A DNA stretch of 64,000 nt, taken from NCBI GenBank assembly GCA_034509425.1, contig JAVTVJ010011652.1:9232001-9296000 (forward strand). The letters are read 5' to 3'. A program made the translations under genes and the position numbers. Shown one piece after another: positions 42,301-50,100 of the stretch. Positions within the stretch are counted from its first letter, which is position 1, and each line of letters begins with the position of its first letter. Under the pieces are notes generated by a model that worked only from the letters and a program-made list of their open reading frames with translations, did not search any database and was not told the DNA's origin. The stretch comes from Eopsaltria australis. Its lineage: Eukaryota; Chordata; Aves; Passeriformes; Petroicidae.

Positions 42301-44432
42301 CAGATCATAGAGAAAAGTCAAAATTAGGCAAATATTCCTTCTTCCCCTAAACCATGTTCTGCCAGTTTCCATCTAGGATTTCATTAGTGTGTTCTGCGCC
42401 TGTGTTTATTTGATCAGATCATTCATACTTAGGACAGTCCTCTTAGACTCATGCTGGCCTGTGAGCTAAACCTGCTTTAAAACAGTTATGGTTATATTAT
42501 TTAAAGCCTAGCAAACCATGATCATGCTTCAATGATATTATGCTACTAACACAGCACAAAGAGATCATCACTTCCCTTAATTTTTCTGAAGACATTCAAA
42601 TTGACATGGATGAACTCTCAGGAACTCTAGAAACAGTGCAGATTTCAGAAATGGCATGCATCTTTCAGGTCTGCTCACTGCAGAAAGTAGTGACAGTTCA
42701 ACTGGAAGTATTTTTTCAGCCTCCCTTGCTACTCATGCTGTTCTCTGGCAAGAAGAAAATTCTGTAAGAACAATCTTCAGGCTTAAGAATTTGTAGAAAT
42801 GTTGTTGATACAAACCACTGAAATCTGCACATTTCTACTGCTCACATAGAGTGTTTAAACTATGCCTCATTTGCTTTTTAATCAAAGTACTAATGCTGAC
42901 ATTTTTATAGTACAAAAAAGGGTTGACATAAATGATCTTATACTTCACTGCAATTCCGGAGTCTAAACTGACCTACATTTCTTGGAAGTTTTCAATTTTA
43001 ATATCCTGTAAATTATACCATATATTCTATTCTATTAAAAATTGGAAAGTGATGCCTCAGCTTAATTAATTTTAAAGACAGTCTCCCTCTCTCCACAATT
43101 TGAACTTCTGAGATACTGTTGTGTTGTACTAGTCAGACACCAGTCAGTTGTCCATCACATCTAATGTGGGCTCTAAAGTGTTCTTGACTCTCTCTTTTTG
43201 CTGTTTTCAGTTGCTGGATGGCCTGGGAGCCCAGCCTTGGTGCTTTTTACGGGCCAGTGGCATTCATTGTGCTGGTGACCTGTGTGTACTTTTTGTGCAC
43301 ATACGTGCAGCTGAAGCGCCATCCCGAACGCAAGTACGAGCTGAGGGAAAAGGCAGAAGATCCGCAGAGAGTGCCAAGCACTGACGTGGGCCATGGTCAC
43401 ATTACAGACTCTGTGTCCGTTCCCCAAGCAACCTGCCCCATGATTTCTTCTTCCTTGTTGGAAAATGAGCATTCATTTAAGGCTCAGCTTCGAGCCGCAG
43501 CATTCACTTTGTTCCTGTTTACTGCCACTTGGACCTTTGGAGCACTTGCAGTATCTCAAGGGCATTTCTTGGATATGATATTTAGCTGTCTTTATGGAGC
43601 CTTCTGTGTGACCTTGGGGCTTTTCATCCTGATCCATCACTGTGCAAAGCGAGATGATGTGTGGCATTGCTGGTGGTCCTGTTGCCCATCCAAAAAAAAC
43701 ACCTATTCTGTGCAAGTTAATGTGCGCCCCAAGGTCAACGTCAACGGCGACACTCAAGTTCATGCACCTTGTCTGCAGGAATCACCCTGTCCCAACAAGT
43801 CAGCTGTGTTTAATCACCCAGCAGCCAGCCACTGCAAACTCACCAACCTGCAAGCAGTTCAGAACCACGTGAACTGCCTGTCCCCCGTGACACCGTGCTG
43901 CGCAAAAATGCACTGTGACCAGCTGCTCGACGATGATGCTCACATTCACGTCCACAACGAGGGAACCTTCAGACCCAACATGCACATTCACAGATGTCTG
44001 AAAAGCAGAACTAAGCCACGCTACTTCAGCCGGCACAGGTCTGCAGGGGAGAGGGAGTACGCCTATCACATCCCCTCCAGCATTGACGGCAGCATCCACA
44101 GCTCGCACACAGACAGTCCCCACAGCACCCACGAGAGCCAGGCGGGTCACAGGCGGGCCTGCTGCTCCAAGAGTGACCCCTACCCCACTGTCAACCAGCC
44201 CGAGAGCAGCGACGCGAGTACTGTAATTTACAGCTGTGGCAAAATGCCAGACACTGACACTGTGCACCACCCAGCTCACTTTGAAATGCACCCACGGACA
44301 CAGTCATTGCCATTTAACACAACGAATCACAATGGGATTCTCAAGGGAAACATGCACGAAGCCATGATATACAGCTCAGATAGTACAGGAAATATCAAAA
44401 CTGGCCCTTGGAAAAATGAAACTACTGTGTAG
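179..44432 (+). CDS. ADGRA1: Adhesion G-protein-coupled receptor A1 (ADGRA1/GPR123), 3' six coding exons, 5'-partial
   Basis: Six exons join to a 640-residue partial protein: join(179-387, 8661-8788, 9688-9811, 16180-16325, 39996-40091, 43211-44432). Order: end of GAIN domain with GPS (residues 1-69), TM1 to TM4 over exons 2-5, TM5 to TM7 in the last exon (about 245-267, 327-349, 353-377), then a tail of about 263 residues ending ETTV. All introns are GT-AG and the phases agree. ADGRA1 is chosen over its paralogues ADGRA2 and ADGRA3 because stretches such as [32 protein letters not shown] and [10 protein letters not shown] match human ADGRA1 as I remember it. The family consists of orphan plasma-membrane receptors; ADGRA1 is mainly neural. 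The Cys in TM3 (IICQA) and in ECL2 (PYCWM) would form the usual GPCR disulfide. Exons left of the window are missing: the first acceptor splits a codon, so upstream coding sequence must exist. ADGRA1 identity is near certain from the last exon; the exon chain is inferred by eye. Confidence 0.95.
1329..1341. repeat. (TG)n microsatellite, short
   Basis: Six uninterrupted TG units followed by TAAGG, in the first full intron. It is too short to suggest function. Confidence 0.8.
1704..1724. promoter_or_regulatory. Inverted E-box pair (CACCTG, 9 bp, CAGGTG)
   Basis: CACCTG at 1704-1709 and its exact reverse complement CAGGTG at 1719-1724 are separated by nine bases. The flanks carry homeodomain-type cores (TTAATTAA near 1689-1697 and again near 1806-1812). 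CACCTG is the preferred site of ZEB/SNAI-type and some bHLH factors. The clustering suggests an enhancer, but this is inference from motifs alone. Confidence 0.2.
5375..5590 (-). mobile_element. Decayed CR1 non-LTR retrotransposon fragment, minus orientation
   Basis: The + strand reads like the reverse complement of the CR1 3' region. Recognisable blocks include TTCTTGTACCGAAGTGCCCA, AAAGCTAGACACAATAG, GGGCTCACGAGTGTGGATAG, AAGAATCACTTCCC and GCCACAAGTGCCCATCACTG, in consensus order. Divergence is high, so this is an old copy with no open frame. The ends are approximate. It is one of the best markers that the DNA is avian or reptilian. Confidence 0.88.
8264..8276. repeat. (AT)n run
   Basis: A short uninterrupted TA/AT run about 390 bases upstream of the TM1 exon. 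It is an ordinary simple repeat. Confidence 0.6.
8661..8788 (+). CDS. ADGRA1: ADGRA1 exon: linker and TM1
   Basis: The exon has 128 bases, enters in phase 0 and ends after AG of a split Ser codon. The product starts [18 protein letters not shown] and continues into TM1 ([20 protein letters not shown]). The human protein, as I recall it, begins [19 protein letters not shown], so its initiator Met aligns with the last residue of the upstream GPS exon. Borders are CTTTCCATAG at the acceptor and GTAAGA at the donor. Confidence 0.95.
8789..9687 (+). other. ADGRA1 intron, phase 2, 0.9 kb
   Basis: The donor is GTAAGA and the acceptor TTTTTTTCAACAG. It splits the Ser codon (AG/C) between TM1 and TM2. 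I see no repeat or gene in it. Confidence 0.9.
9688..9811 (+). CDS. ADGRA1: ADGRA1 exon: ICL1, TM2 and start of TM3
   Basis: The exon has 124 bases: one completes the split Ser codon, then 41 codons. The product runs through ICL1 ([10 protein letters not shown]), TM2 ([19 protein letters not shown]) and ECL1 to IICQA, whose Cys is the conserved TM3 cysteine. The last base completes an Ala codon and the donor GTAAGT follows, so the exit is phase 0. Confidence 0.95.
9991..9998. promoter_or_regulatory. Palindromic TCACGTGA E-box
   Basis: An eight-base palindrome of the type bound by USF, MITF or TFE factors, 180 bases inside the intron. It is a single motif with no supporting cluster, so it may be chance. 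Confidence 0.15.
14371..14438 (+). repeat. G/T-only low-complexity tract
   Basis: About 68 bases made almost wholly of G and T, alternating T-runs with G-runs of two to six. Three G-runs have four or more bases, with further GG pairs between them, so a G-quadruplex on the + strand is conceivable. Shorter relatives lie near 4010-4045 and 10050-10085. Confidence 0.7.
16180..16325 (+). CDS. ADGRA1: ADGRA1 exon: TM3 and ICL2
   Basis: The exon has 146 bases, enters in phase 0 and ends after AG of a split Arg codon. The product begins [20 protein letters not shown] (TM3), then [10 protein letters not shown] and a hydrophilic second intracellular loop rich in Gln and Pro ([18 protein letters not shown]). 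This loop is the typical G-protein contact region. Borders are TTTCTTTAG and GTATGG, the latter a weaker donor than the others. Confidence 0.95.
18249..18260. repeat. G12 homopolymer
   Basis: Twelve consecutive G. It is prone to length errors in assembly and to polymorphism. Confidence 0.85.
19285..19360. repeat. AT-rich self-complementary stretch
   Basis: The sequence is almost pure A/T with local palindromes such as GTACACTGTAC and a TATATATAT run. It probably forms small hairpins and resembles other AT-rich simple sequence. Confidence 0.5.
22688..22731 (-). mobile_element. Short CR1 3'-end fragment, minus orientation
   Basis: The block with GGCTTGGGTTGAGAGGGACC followed by TTAAAGATCATCTAG is the reverse complement of the avian CR1 3' terminus. 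Only about 45 bases are recognisable, typical of severely 5'-truncated copies. Confidence 0.8.
25639..25652. repeat. A14 homopolymer
   Basis: Fourteen consecutive A within the long intron, with no retrotransposed unit evident next to it. Confidence 0.8.
29350..29520 (-). mobile_element. Old CR1 fragment, minus orientation
   Basis: A diverged copy of the CR1 3' region read in reverse. Blocks include AGTCATCCAGTCTAACTCTC, TTCAAAGCAG, CACCTAGATCAGTTTTGAAA and TCTGCAAGAACTTCTTCC, in the expected order. The ends are approximate and no coding capacity remains. Confidence 0.7.
30254..30263. repeat. C10 run flanked by A-rich sequence
   Basis: Ten C followed by seven A, preceded by an (ACAA)n-like stretch. 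It is low complexity. Confidence 0.75.
34758..34828. repeat. Imperfect direct tandem duplication, 44-base period
   Basis: A 27-base block (GATAGGTGARGTTTCAGATC and the following seven bases) occurs at 34758-34784 and again at 34802-34828 with one mismatch. The offset of 44 bases makes this a local tandem duplication whose second copy is cut short. It is unique to this spot in the window. Confidence 0.85.
37706..37721. repeat. C-rich homopolymer run
   Basis: Ten C, one A, then five C. It is low complexity with a risk of sequencing error. Confidence 0.75.
39996..40091 (+). CDS. ADGRA1: ADGRA1 exon: TM4 and start of ECL2
   Basis: The exon has 96 bases: one completes the Arg codon, then 31 codons, ending after TA of a split Tyr codon. 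The product is [20 protein letters not shown] (TM4) followed by [11 protein letters not shown]. Human ADGRA1 has a near-identical [15 protein letters not shown] as I recall. The donor GTAAGT overlaps an apparent in-frame TAG that is removed by splicing, so the frame does not end here. Confidence 0.95.
41526..41909 (-). CDS. Candidate antisense exon, unrecognised protein
   Basis: I do not recognise this product. A frame of 127 codons plus stop runs from an acceptor-like site to TGA or equivalent. It begins with a Ser/Glu-rich stretch ([16 protein letters not shown]), passes a basic middle and ends in a charged, helix-like part ([20 protein letters not shown], then [17 protein letters not shown]). 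The in-frame TAG just before it (41910-41912) is the AG of CATATTCATTTAG, so splicing would enter the exon in phase 0 at 41909. The first internal ATG is at 41804, which alone would give 92 residues. The composition looks like a real protein rather than chance AT-rich translation. It could be the last exon of a nested antisense gene, a retrocopy fragment, or chance. No upstream exon was found; a possible poly(A) signal (TTTATT on +) is at 41072-41077. Confidence 0.35.
   Translation of the reverse strand, partial: ACVISCSSSSSSEETSDSRFLSSQKLSTSYYKKDRMTFPPRLRTYQLNRDSPTGYYSKKLQNNDFEFLKSEPSTETYTHLLMNSEKRSRVYNLLLDRHKERFPEFICENIGKLPPIFNWVSREHKAA
41945..42210 (-). mobile_element. Ancient amniote CR1 fragment, minus orientation
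   Basis: The + strand contains GGGAAATTAGCTATATACAA, CATTCCTGACAGTTATTTAT, CTAACAGCTAAGAAACTTTA and TTGCTGCACTTTAAGCCCAT, followed by TACTTCTTG. This order and wording match the reverse complement of the 3' part of old CR1 families shared by birds and turtles. Its 3' end points toward the antisense frame at 41526-41909. Confidence 0.82.
43211..44432 (+). CDS. ADGRA1: ADGRA1 terminal coding exon: ECL2, TM5-TM7, cytoplasmic tail, PDZ ligand
   Basis: The exon opens by completing a Tyr codon, then reads [15 protein letters not shown]. It encodes TM5 (about [20 protein letters not shown]), ICL3 from [14 protein letters not shown] to [11 protein letters not shown]6 (about [20 protein letters not shown]) and TM7 (about [20 protein letters not shown]). 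After TM7, [16 protein letters not shown] gives juxtamembrane cysteines that may be palmitoylated. The tail is long, probably disordered, rich in His, Ser and Cys ([17 protein letters not shown]), and ends WKNETTV, a class I PDZ ligand (Thr at -2, Val at 0) shared with the other group III receptors. The exon is richer in G and C than its surroundings. The stop is TAG at 44430-44432. Confidence 0.97.
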
Positions 44433-44494
44433 TTTGTGGGCCATCATAATGTGTTTTTTGCCCGAAACCATCTTTAGCTTTGTTTTTATTCCAA

Positions 44495-44500
44495 AATAAA
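44495..44500 (+). promoter_or_regulatory. Proximal poly(A) signal AATAAA
   Basis: A canonical hexamer 63 bases after the ADGRA1 stop. The downstream GT-rich element is weak (GATATATTTGCG), so it may be used little. Confidence 0.4.
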
Positions 44501-45865
44501 TACAGTGATATATTTGCGTAGCTCATCAGTAGATTGTACAGCTTTTCATTTTCATAGTAAGTGTCAAAAAAGAGGGATAGTGACATTTTTAAAGTGAAGT
44601 TATTTTTAAAAGGAAGTTATAAAATTATTCTGGAAGATAATGAGAAAATGAAGTCTAGACAATTGAATAAGAGAGGCAATATCCTTTTGTTATATAGAAT
44701 GACATTTCTTTAGAAACATCATTTTCATTCATTGTTTTCACTTTTTTTCTGTAGTAACTTCAGACACTTTTTATAAACATATCAGCATCTTAAACTTTTA
44801 CTTATTTATTTTTGTAGAAAAATATTATTACTGTGCCATGGATTTTAATCAGAAGTGGCTATGGTAGAAATGATAAACAGGATTTTATAAAATTGCAGCT
44901 TTTTAGATATACAAAAGTGATACTGCCTCTAAAAATCTTCTGTAGCATATGGCCTGTAAAGTCATGTAATGTACAGTCTCTGTCCTTTTTCTTGTTGGAG
45001 AGAAGTGCTAGGTAATGTCTCTGTTACATCTTTGGTGCTGTATTGGTTGTATTTTGCATGACATATGTCAGGATATACCATTTGCTGTTTTCTAGTGTTA
45101 CATGTGTTAAAAAAAGAACAAAAAAAAAGTGTGGTACAAGGCTGTGACAAACCCTATTGATATTAATCTAGAGCATTATAAATCTACAGGAGAAAAAAAT
45201 CACTCTGCACTAGTTTAAGTGGCACAATCCTTTGTATAAGGTTATATGATAGCTTTGATAAGGGTCCACTCTAATGTCTTTACGGAGCATGCACTACTCA
45301 TTGTATGTGGCACTGTGCGGTGTAATAGCAATTGTCTCAACAAGTTTTACACTTCTTTGTAAAGTATGCCTTTTAAAACAAATCTGTAAGCTGTTCCATG
45401 GTAACCTTCCCACATCTGTTAAGGTAGAGCAGTTTTATCATTAACTCTTTGAGGACTACAGTTATTTTCTTAAAGCAGCTTATTCTAGTTCAGAGATACT
45501 GTATATATGATATTGTCTATTTAGTTACATGATCAATGTAGTCCAGAGTTGTCAGGAAAAAGGAAGTTCAGTAATTTTCTAAAAACACACCTTCTTAGAA
45601 TCCATCTATTAATTTCACCACTTGCTTTCTGAAAACCCATTTCCTCCCCCAGCAAATTTCAGATTGTCTTAATCCTTTAATGCAAATTTGACCTTCAGAG
45701 AAGTTCTTTATGTTCATGATTTCTGCTGAATTGTAGGGCATTCCAGGGTCAGTAGGATTCTCTATTAACAAGGCTCTTGGCAAGATTTTTTCATGTTTCC
45801 ATGAACATCTGGGCACAAAGCATCAACTCACAGGACAGAACTGCATCAGAATGATCCCTATATGA

Positions 45866-45871
45866 AATAAA
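45866..45871 (+). promoter_or_regulatory. Internal AATAAA hexamer
   Basis: A canonical hexamer 1.4 kb after the stop, followed by CCGCTTTTTAC. Use is uncertain. Confidence 0.25.
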
Positions 45872-46215
45872 ACCGCTTTTTACAAAAAGGAAGGGTGCAG
45901 AATAATAATAGATTTCAGAAAGTGAATGGGAGCATAGAGCTGTGAGAAAAATGTCTGCAGTGGAAAGTGAACAGTGCATCCAGAAATGAGAGAAAAAGCA
46001 CAATTCTGTATGGCCACACAAGAAAGTTTGCTGTGATGTCTTCACACAGACTTATGTAATTGCTGCTGAGAGGAAATAGAAGATTCCATTGAGAGCCCAT
46101 CAGCCTGCGATTCTCTGTGTATATGTGGCAGAAATCTTCATCACATTTCAGCCCCATATTTTTCTGTTATTAGCAGTTTATAAGACTCTATCTTCTTTTT
46201 TTTTTAATATGTAGG

Positions 46216-46221
46216 AATAAA
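46216..46221 (+). promoter_or_regulatory. Internal AATAAA hexamer
   Basis: A canonical hexamer 1.8 kb after the stop, preceded by a T-run. No clear GT-rich downstream element is seen, so its use is doubtful. Confidence 0.2.
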
Positions 46222-47163
46222 TTTCCTAATAGTGTACATAAAGATGACAATTATAATTGTTAGAATGTTATAAAAACCTGTAAGTCAGATGAATGTGTTC
46301 TGCAGTGTTGCAGGTGGGAATTAGTACTCAAAGGGTTAATGCTCAGTATCTGAGTGCAAGAAATCTTGTTTTTCTGTATTTTTGTAAATTTGAAATATAT
46401 ATTGTAAACTCCAGCCGTGCAATGTATCCATCTCAGATTGTGTATTTTTAAAAGGTGAGCAAGAAGAATGCACTAGGTGGTTGTCAAGTTTTAAGCCAAT
46501 ATTCAACAGTTTCATGACTGCTTCTTTAGCTAATACAAAAAAAAAAAAGACAAAACACTGAGCTTTATTATGTATATGCTGTATATGCTTGAACTGTCTC
46601 TAAACTAAAATACAGTATTTTTCTTTGTTTGCATACTGAAATATTTTCTGTTTCATAATTGTTTTCTTTTAATATTGCTTTTACTCATTCCACATAGACA
46701 GTGAGCCCTAAATAAGCATAGACATAATGTGAAATCCACTTCTCTGTGTCTCAGCACTGTGTATATGTATATTCTGTAATAGTACAATTGTAGGAGGTCT
46801 GTAGACCATTATGCAAAATATCACATACACACACAGAGCCAAGATGAAATACTCACTCTGCAAGAATCCACTCAGTAAGCTCCTTTATTCAGCTTGTGTT
46901 TTAATCACCTCTGTTGTTTTGTCTGAGAGGCCAATTCCTTCTTCACAATGGCTTACAAAAAAGTAAATAGGTGCTGCTTACGTGATAAAACTCTCTGGAA
47001 TTCAAACGTAAAATATTATAACACTTTTCTTATTGTGTTAAAAATTAATTTAGTGAATATTTCTGGGCTAATTTGGAAGAGATGTGTTATGCAATAATCT
47101 GTTTGCATATTATTTTTTCAGAAAATATACAGTATATCTACAAGAGTAGGAGACATGATATTA

Positions 47164-47169
47164 AATAAA
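47164..47169 (+). promoter_or_regulatory. Distal poly(A) signal AATAAA
   Basis: A canonical hexamer in TTAAATAAATATAAAAATG, followed by GTTTTGTAAC and a T14 run at 47225-47238. It is the best candidate for the end of the long ADGRA1 transcript. Another AATAAA at 47358-47363 is an alternative. Confidence 0.4.
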
Positions 47170-47170
47170 T

Positions 47171-50100
47171 ATAAAAATGTTTTGTAACACCAAATTTGAC
47201 CAAAATGCTTTTTATGCTTTTGACTTTTTTTTTTTTTTCTTTAAGATAAATGAGATAATTTCAATGCTTTGGAAGTCTGGTTTTGATTTATTGTGGGGTT
47301 TTGGTCAATTATAGTCAGTGAACCATTACTACTTTACCTGATTTTCTTCCCTATAAAAATAAAATCAATGAAATAACCAGAGTATAAGAGATATATTGTC
47401 CTAGTAAATTCCTCATGGACACCTGTAACATATTTTAAAATCAGTTTTAGTTTTGGTGATTCATTGATGACATAAAAATGATCAAACAGATTTTACTGTT
47501 CACTTTCTCTCTGAGATTAAGCAAGAGGAATTTCATCCAAAAAATTATAATTTTCACAGAATGATGCAATCAACAGAAATCTGAATAGCTGCTACCAGAA
47601 TAAAAATATGCTCTTGCTGCAGTGTTGTTCTCTGCATATAGAAATTCCAGCTCTCATGACCGAATTTGAAGTCACATAGGCTGTTTACGAGAAGAATTCC
47701 TAGCCAGCCTTGTATAATGAATTCGGGTGTAAAAATAAAGCATACATCTTTGCACATTATGCCTGGTCAGATGTGTCGTTCCCAAGAAGTGTGTTGGTTG
47801 TGTCTGCACTGATGTGACTGAGCAGTCGCTGTCAGTGGCCATGAGCAGCTGTTCTCCTTCAGCACACAGCTGCCTGCAGCTACCCTGTGAGCAGCATATC
47901 CAGATGTTCGCCCACCACGGGAGCTTCACTGGGGCTCTAAAGCATTCATCCTGTCTGAACCAAAGCAAAGGCTGTGCCTAAAGCAAAGGCAAGGCCACTT
48001 TTGATGGACAGCACAGGCAATTGGGCAGCCCCCACTTGAACACTAAGTGTTGAAGGCAGAAAAATGTAATGGAAGTGGATTTGAGCAGTTTTAAGACATC
48101 CTCCTCCCTCCATCTCTCTAAAGTACCTGCCTAGTAAGTCTACTGCCTACAGATAGCTACCAAATCCAGGCAAAATTAGACAGTTGACCTAAAATTCCTG
48201 GTTAGTTGAAATAAGTGAAACAGCACAACATAGTTAACAATCAGAGAAGCCCAAGCTGGAGAAAACCTCTTTGGATACCCTGTCACAAAGATGCTTCAGG
48301 TTGGTTGTGTGTGGGGACATGGGTCTAAGCCTCCCGGATGCCTGAGGAGCTGAAATTGCTCTTGTGCAGACACTGTTAAGGCTTACAAAGCTGATTTCAA
48401 CTCCACAAATTTGGAAGTAGCTTCCACTGTAAATTTTATGCCTTTTTACAATGAAGAGATTATCTGACATTTCACTATTTGGGAAAAAGAAAGTTGTCAT
48501 CAGGCTAGTAACCTTTTTATCACAGGATCTTTTTGCATGGAAACAAGAAAAAGGAGACCACCTGTATTCTCACTGAGGTTTTGTTGCCTATGAAAAGAAA
48601 TGTCAGGCTGATGAAGACATTGGCAGCTCAGCAGCTTCCTTGCCAGAACATAAATTCAAGTTCTGTAGCAGCATCCTCCAGTTCAGAAAGGAGCTGCAGA
48701 GCGCAGCTGGATCAATCAGAATTCATTGGCTGAGTTTAAAGGCTGGCTGGCTGACTTCAGTGAAGCAATTTCAGTAGTAACTTGGTGCTCTAGGCAGCTT
48801 TCACTTGCTTAGTTAACTCCACAAGGAAGGGAGCTTTTGGTTTGGTTGTTTGGGACTTCTGGCTGTGCCCAATTGACTGTTTTCTAATTAGCAACTGAAT
48901 AGCTAAGAAGAAAACTTACTCTACAAATTACCTTGACAATAAACCATGGCTTTCTGCTCCCTGTTATGGGGTCTGTGAAGGTGCAAGTGAATCCCTATTC
49001 CCTTACCTGACCAGTCTATTATCTGAGTTTTTTCAGAAGCCAAACAAGCAAGCATCAGTGAATTCAGGACAATGTTAGAGGGCTCACTCTTCTGCAGGGA
49101 GGGTTGAAATTTGGTTTGCTAACTCTAGAGCCATTCAACCTCAAACAAATATCCTGCCTTGAAGTTGAGCAGCTGGCCATGCCTGTGAGGTAAGGGGTTC
49201 TTTGTAAACATGGTGCCTGCATACCCCACAGGTACTACTGCTGTCTCTTTACATTTTGATCTGTTTGAATTGTGCAGTGCCTTGCAGTCTGGACAACAAA
49301 ATGACTGACTGTTCCCATCAGCCCATCACTCTGCTCCAGCTGTTTGCCTAAACTTGCAGCACATTGCCAGGCAAGATTCCCCAGCATAGTCAGTATTTTC
49401 ATTTATTCCTTTGTTTGTTTCTCAGGTACTCAATAACACCTGAGGAAAGCAGCAGGAGGAGTTTATTTTTGGACTAGGGGGAATTTCTGAGAGAAGAGAA
49501 AGCAATTAAACACGTAATTCATATTCTTCTCACATTACTTTCTTTTGTTAGCCCATTTGTTAGTGAGCTGTAAGCAGTTACAGTCACTTATTCCCTGATT
49601 CTTTCCATTGCAAGACCTTGTTCTCCACTAATTAGAACATAGCTGAAAGTTAAGCATTTAGCTTGATTTATGCCCTCAGCAATTACTGCCCTCAGATGGA
49701 TGATTTTACAGGGTTCAGCCACAGCAGCTGCAGTGTTTTCAACGAAGAGGCTTAATGAAAGAATGTCTGTCCACAATAACACCTTCTAGTGATTTTGTAA
49801 TAGTTCTGTCTTCAAGGCCCATTATTTGAAAACTTTGAGAAGTATGGCTATTATAAGAAAAGGGCATCTCTTGCTGTTTCTATAAAGTAAATGGTTCAGT
49901 ACAGATAATTTAGCCACTAAAAATATCACAATATATTACTGTGAAATGTCTCCCTTCCTGGGCTGAGTATGCCCCAACTGGGACCACACTCACTAATCTT
50001 GTGCTGCTGCTACAAGCCCCAGGGGTTCTAGAGGATCAGCCCTGTAAATGATTCACTTCAGCTGCCCTCAGCTAGGATTAGGATTGAAAACAGAGGGACT

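Larger units (their letters stand above)
40092..43210 (+). other. ADGRA1 last intron, phase 2, 3.1 kb
   Basis: The donor is GTAAGT and the acceptor TTTTTGCTGTTTTCAG, a strong pyrimidine tract. It contains a minus-strand open frame at 41526-41909 and an old CR1 piece directly beside it at about 41945-42210. The remainder is unremarkable. A plus-strand frame at 42540-42767 lacks convincing splice sites. Confidence 0.88.
44433..47170 (+). other. ADGRA1: Probable ADGRA1 3' untranslated region
   Basis: The sequence after the stop is AT-rich, lacks convincing coding frames and contains AU-rich elements (CTTATTTATTTTTG near 44801-44814). Poly(A) signals AATAAA occur at 44495, 45866, 46216 and 47164. 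The last is followed by a T/GT-rich stretch (GTTTTGTAAC) that suits a distal cleavage site; the first would give a UTR of only about 80 bases. An A12 run lies at 46537-46548. The distal end is a guess without transcript data. Confidence 0.5.

Noticed and set aside
42540..42767. Plus-strand frame just upstream of the last exon, considered as an extra ADGRA1 exon
   Set aside because: The Tyr codon joins exactly from 40091 to 43211 and the protein matches ADGRA1 without an insert; the candidate borders are weak.
43800..44291. Minus-strand frame of 163 codons
   Set aside because: It lies opposite the terminal ADGRA1 exon and arises from that exon's codon use; the receptor frame is clearly the real one.
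179..44432. Identification as ADGRA3 (GPR125) or ADGRA2 (GPR124)
   Set aside because: The GPS exon resembles ADGRA3, but TM regions and tail match ADGRA1 far better and the exons form one consistent chain.
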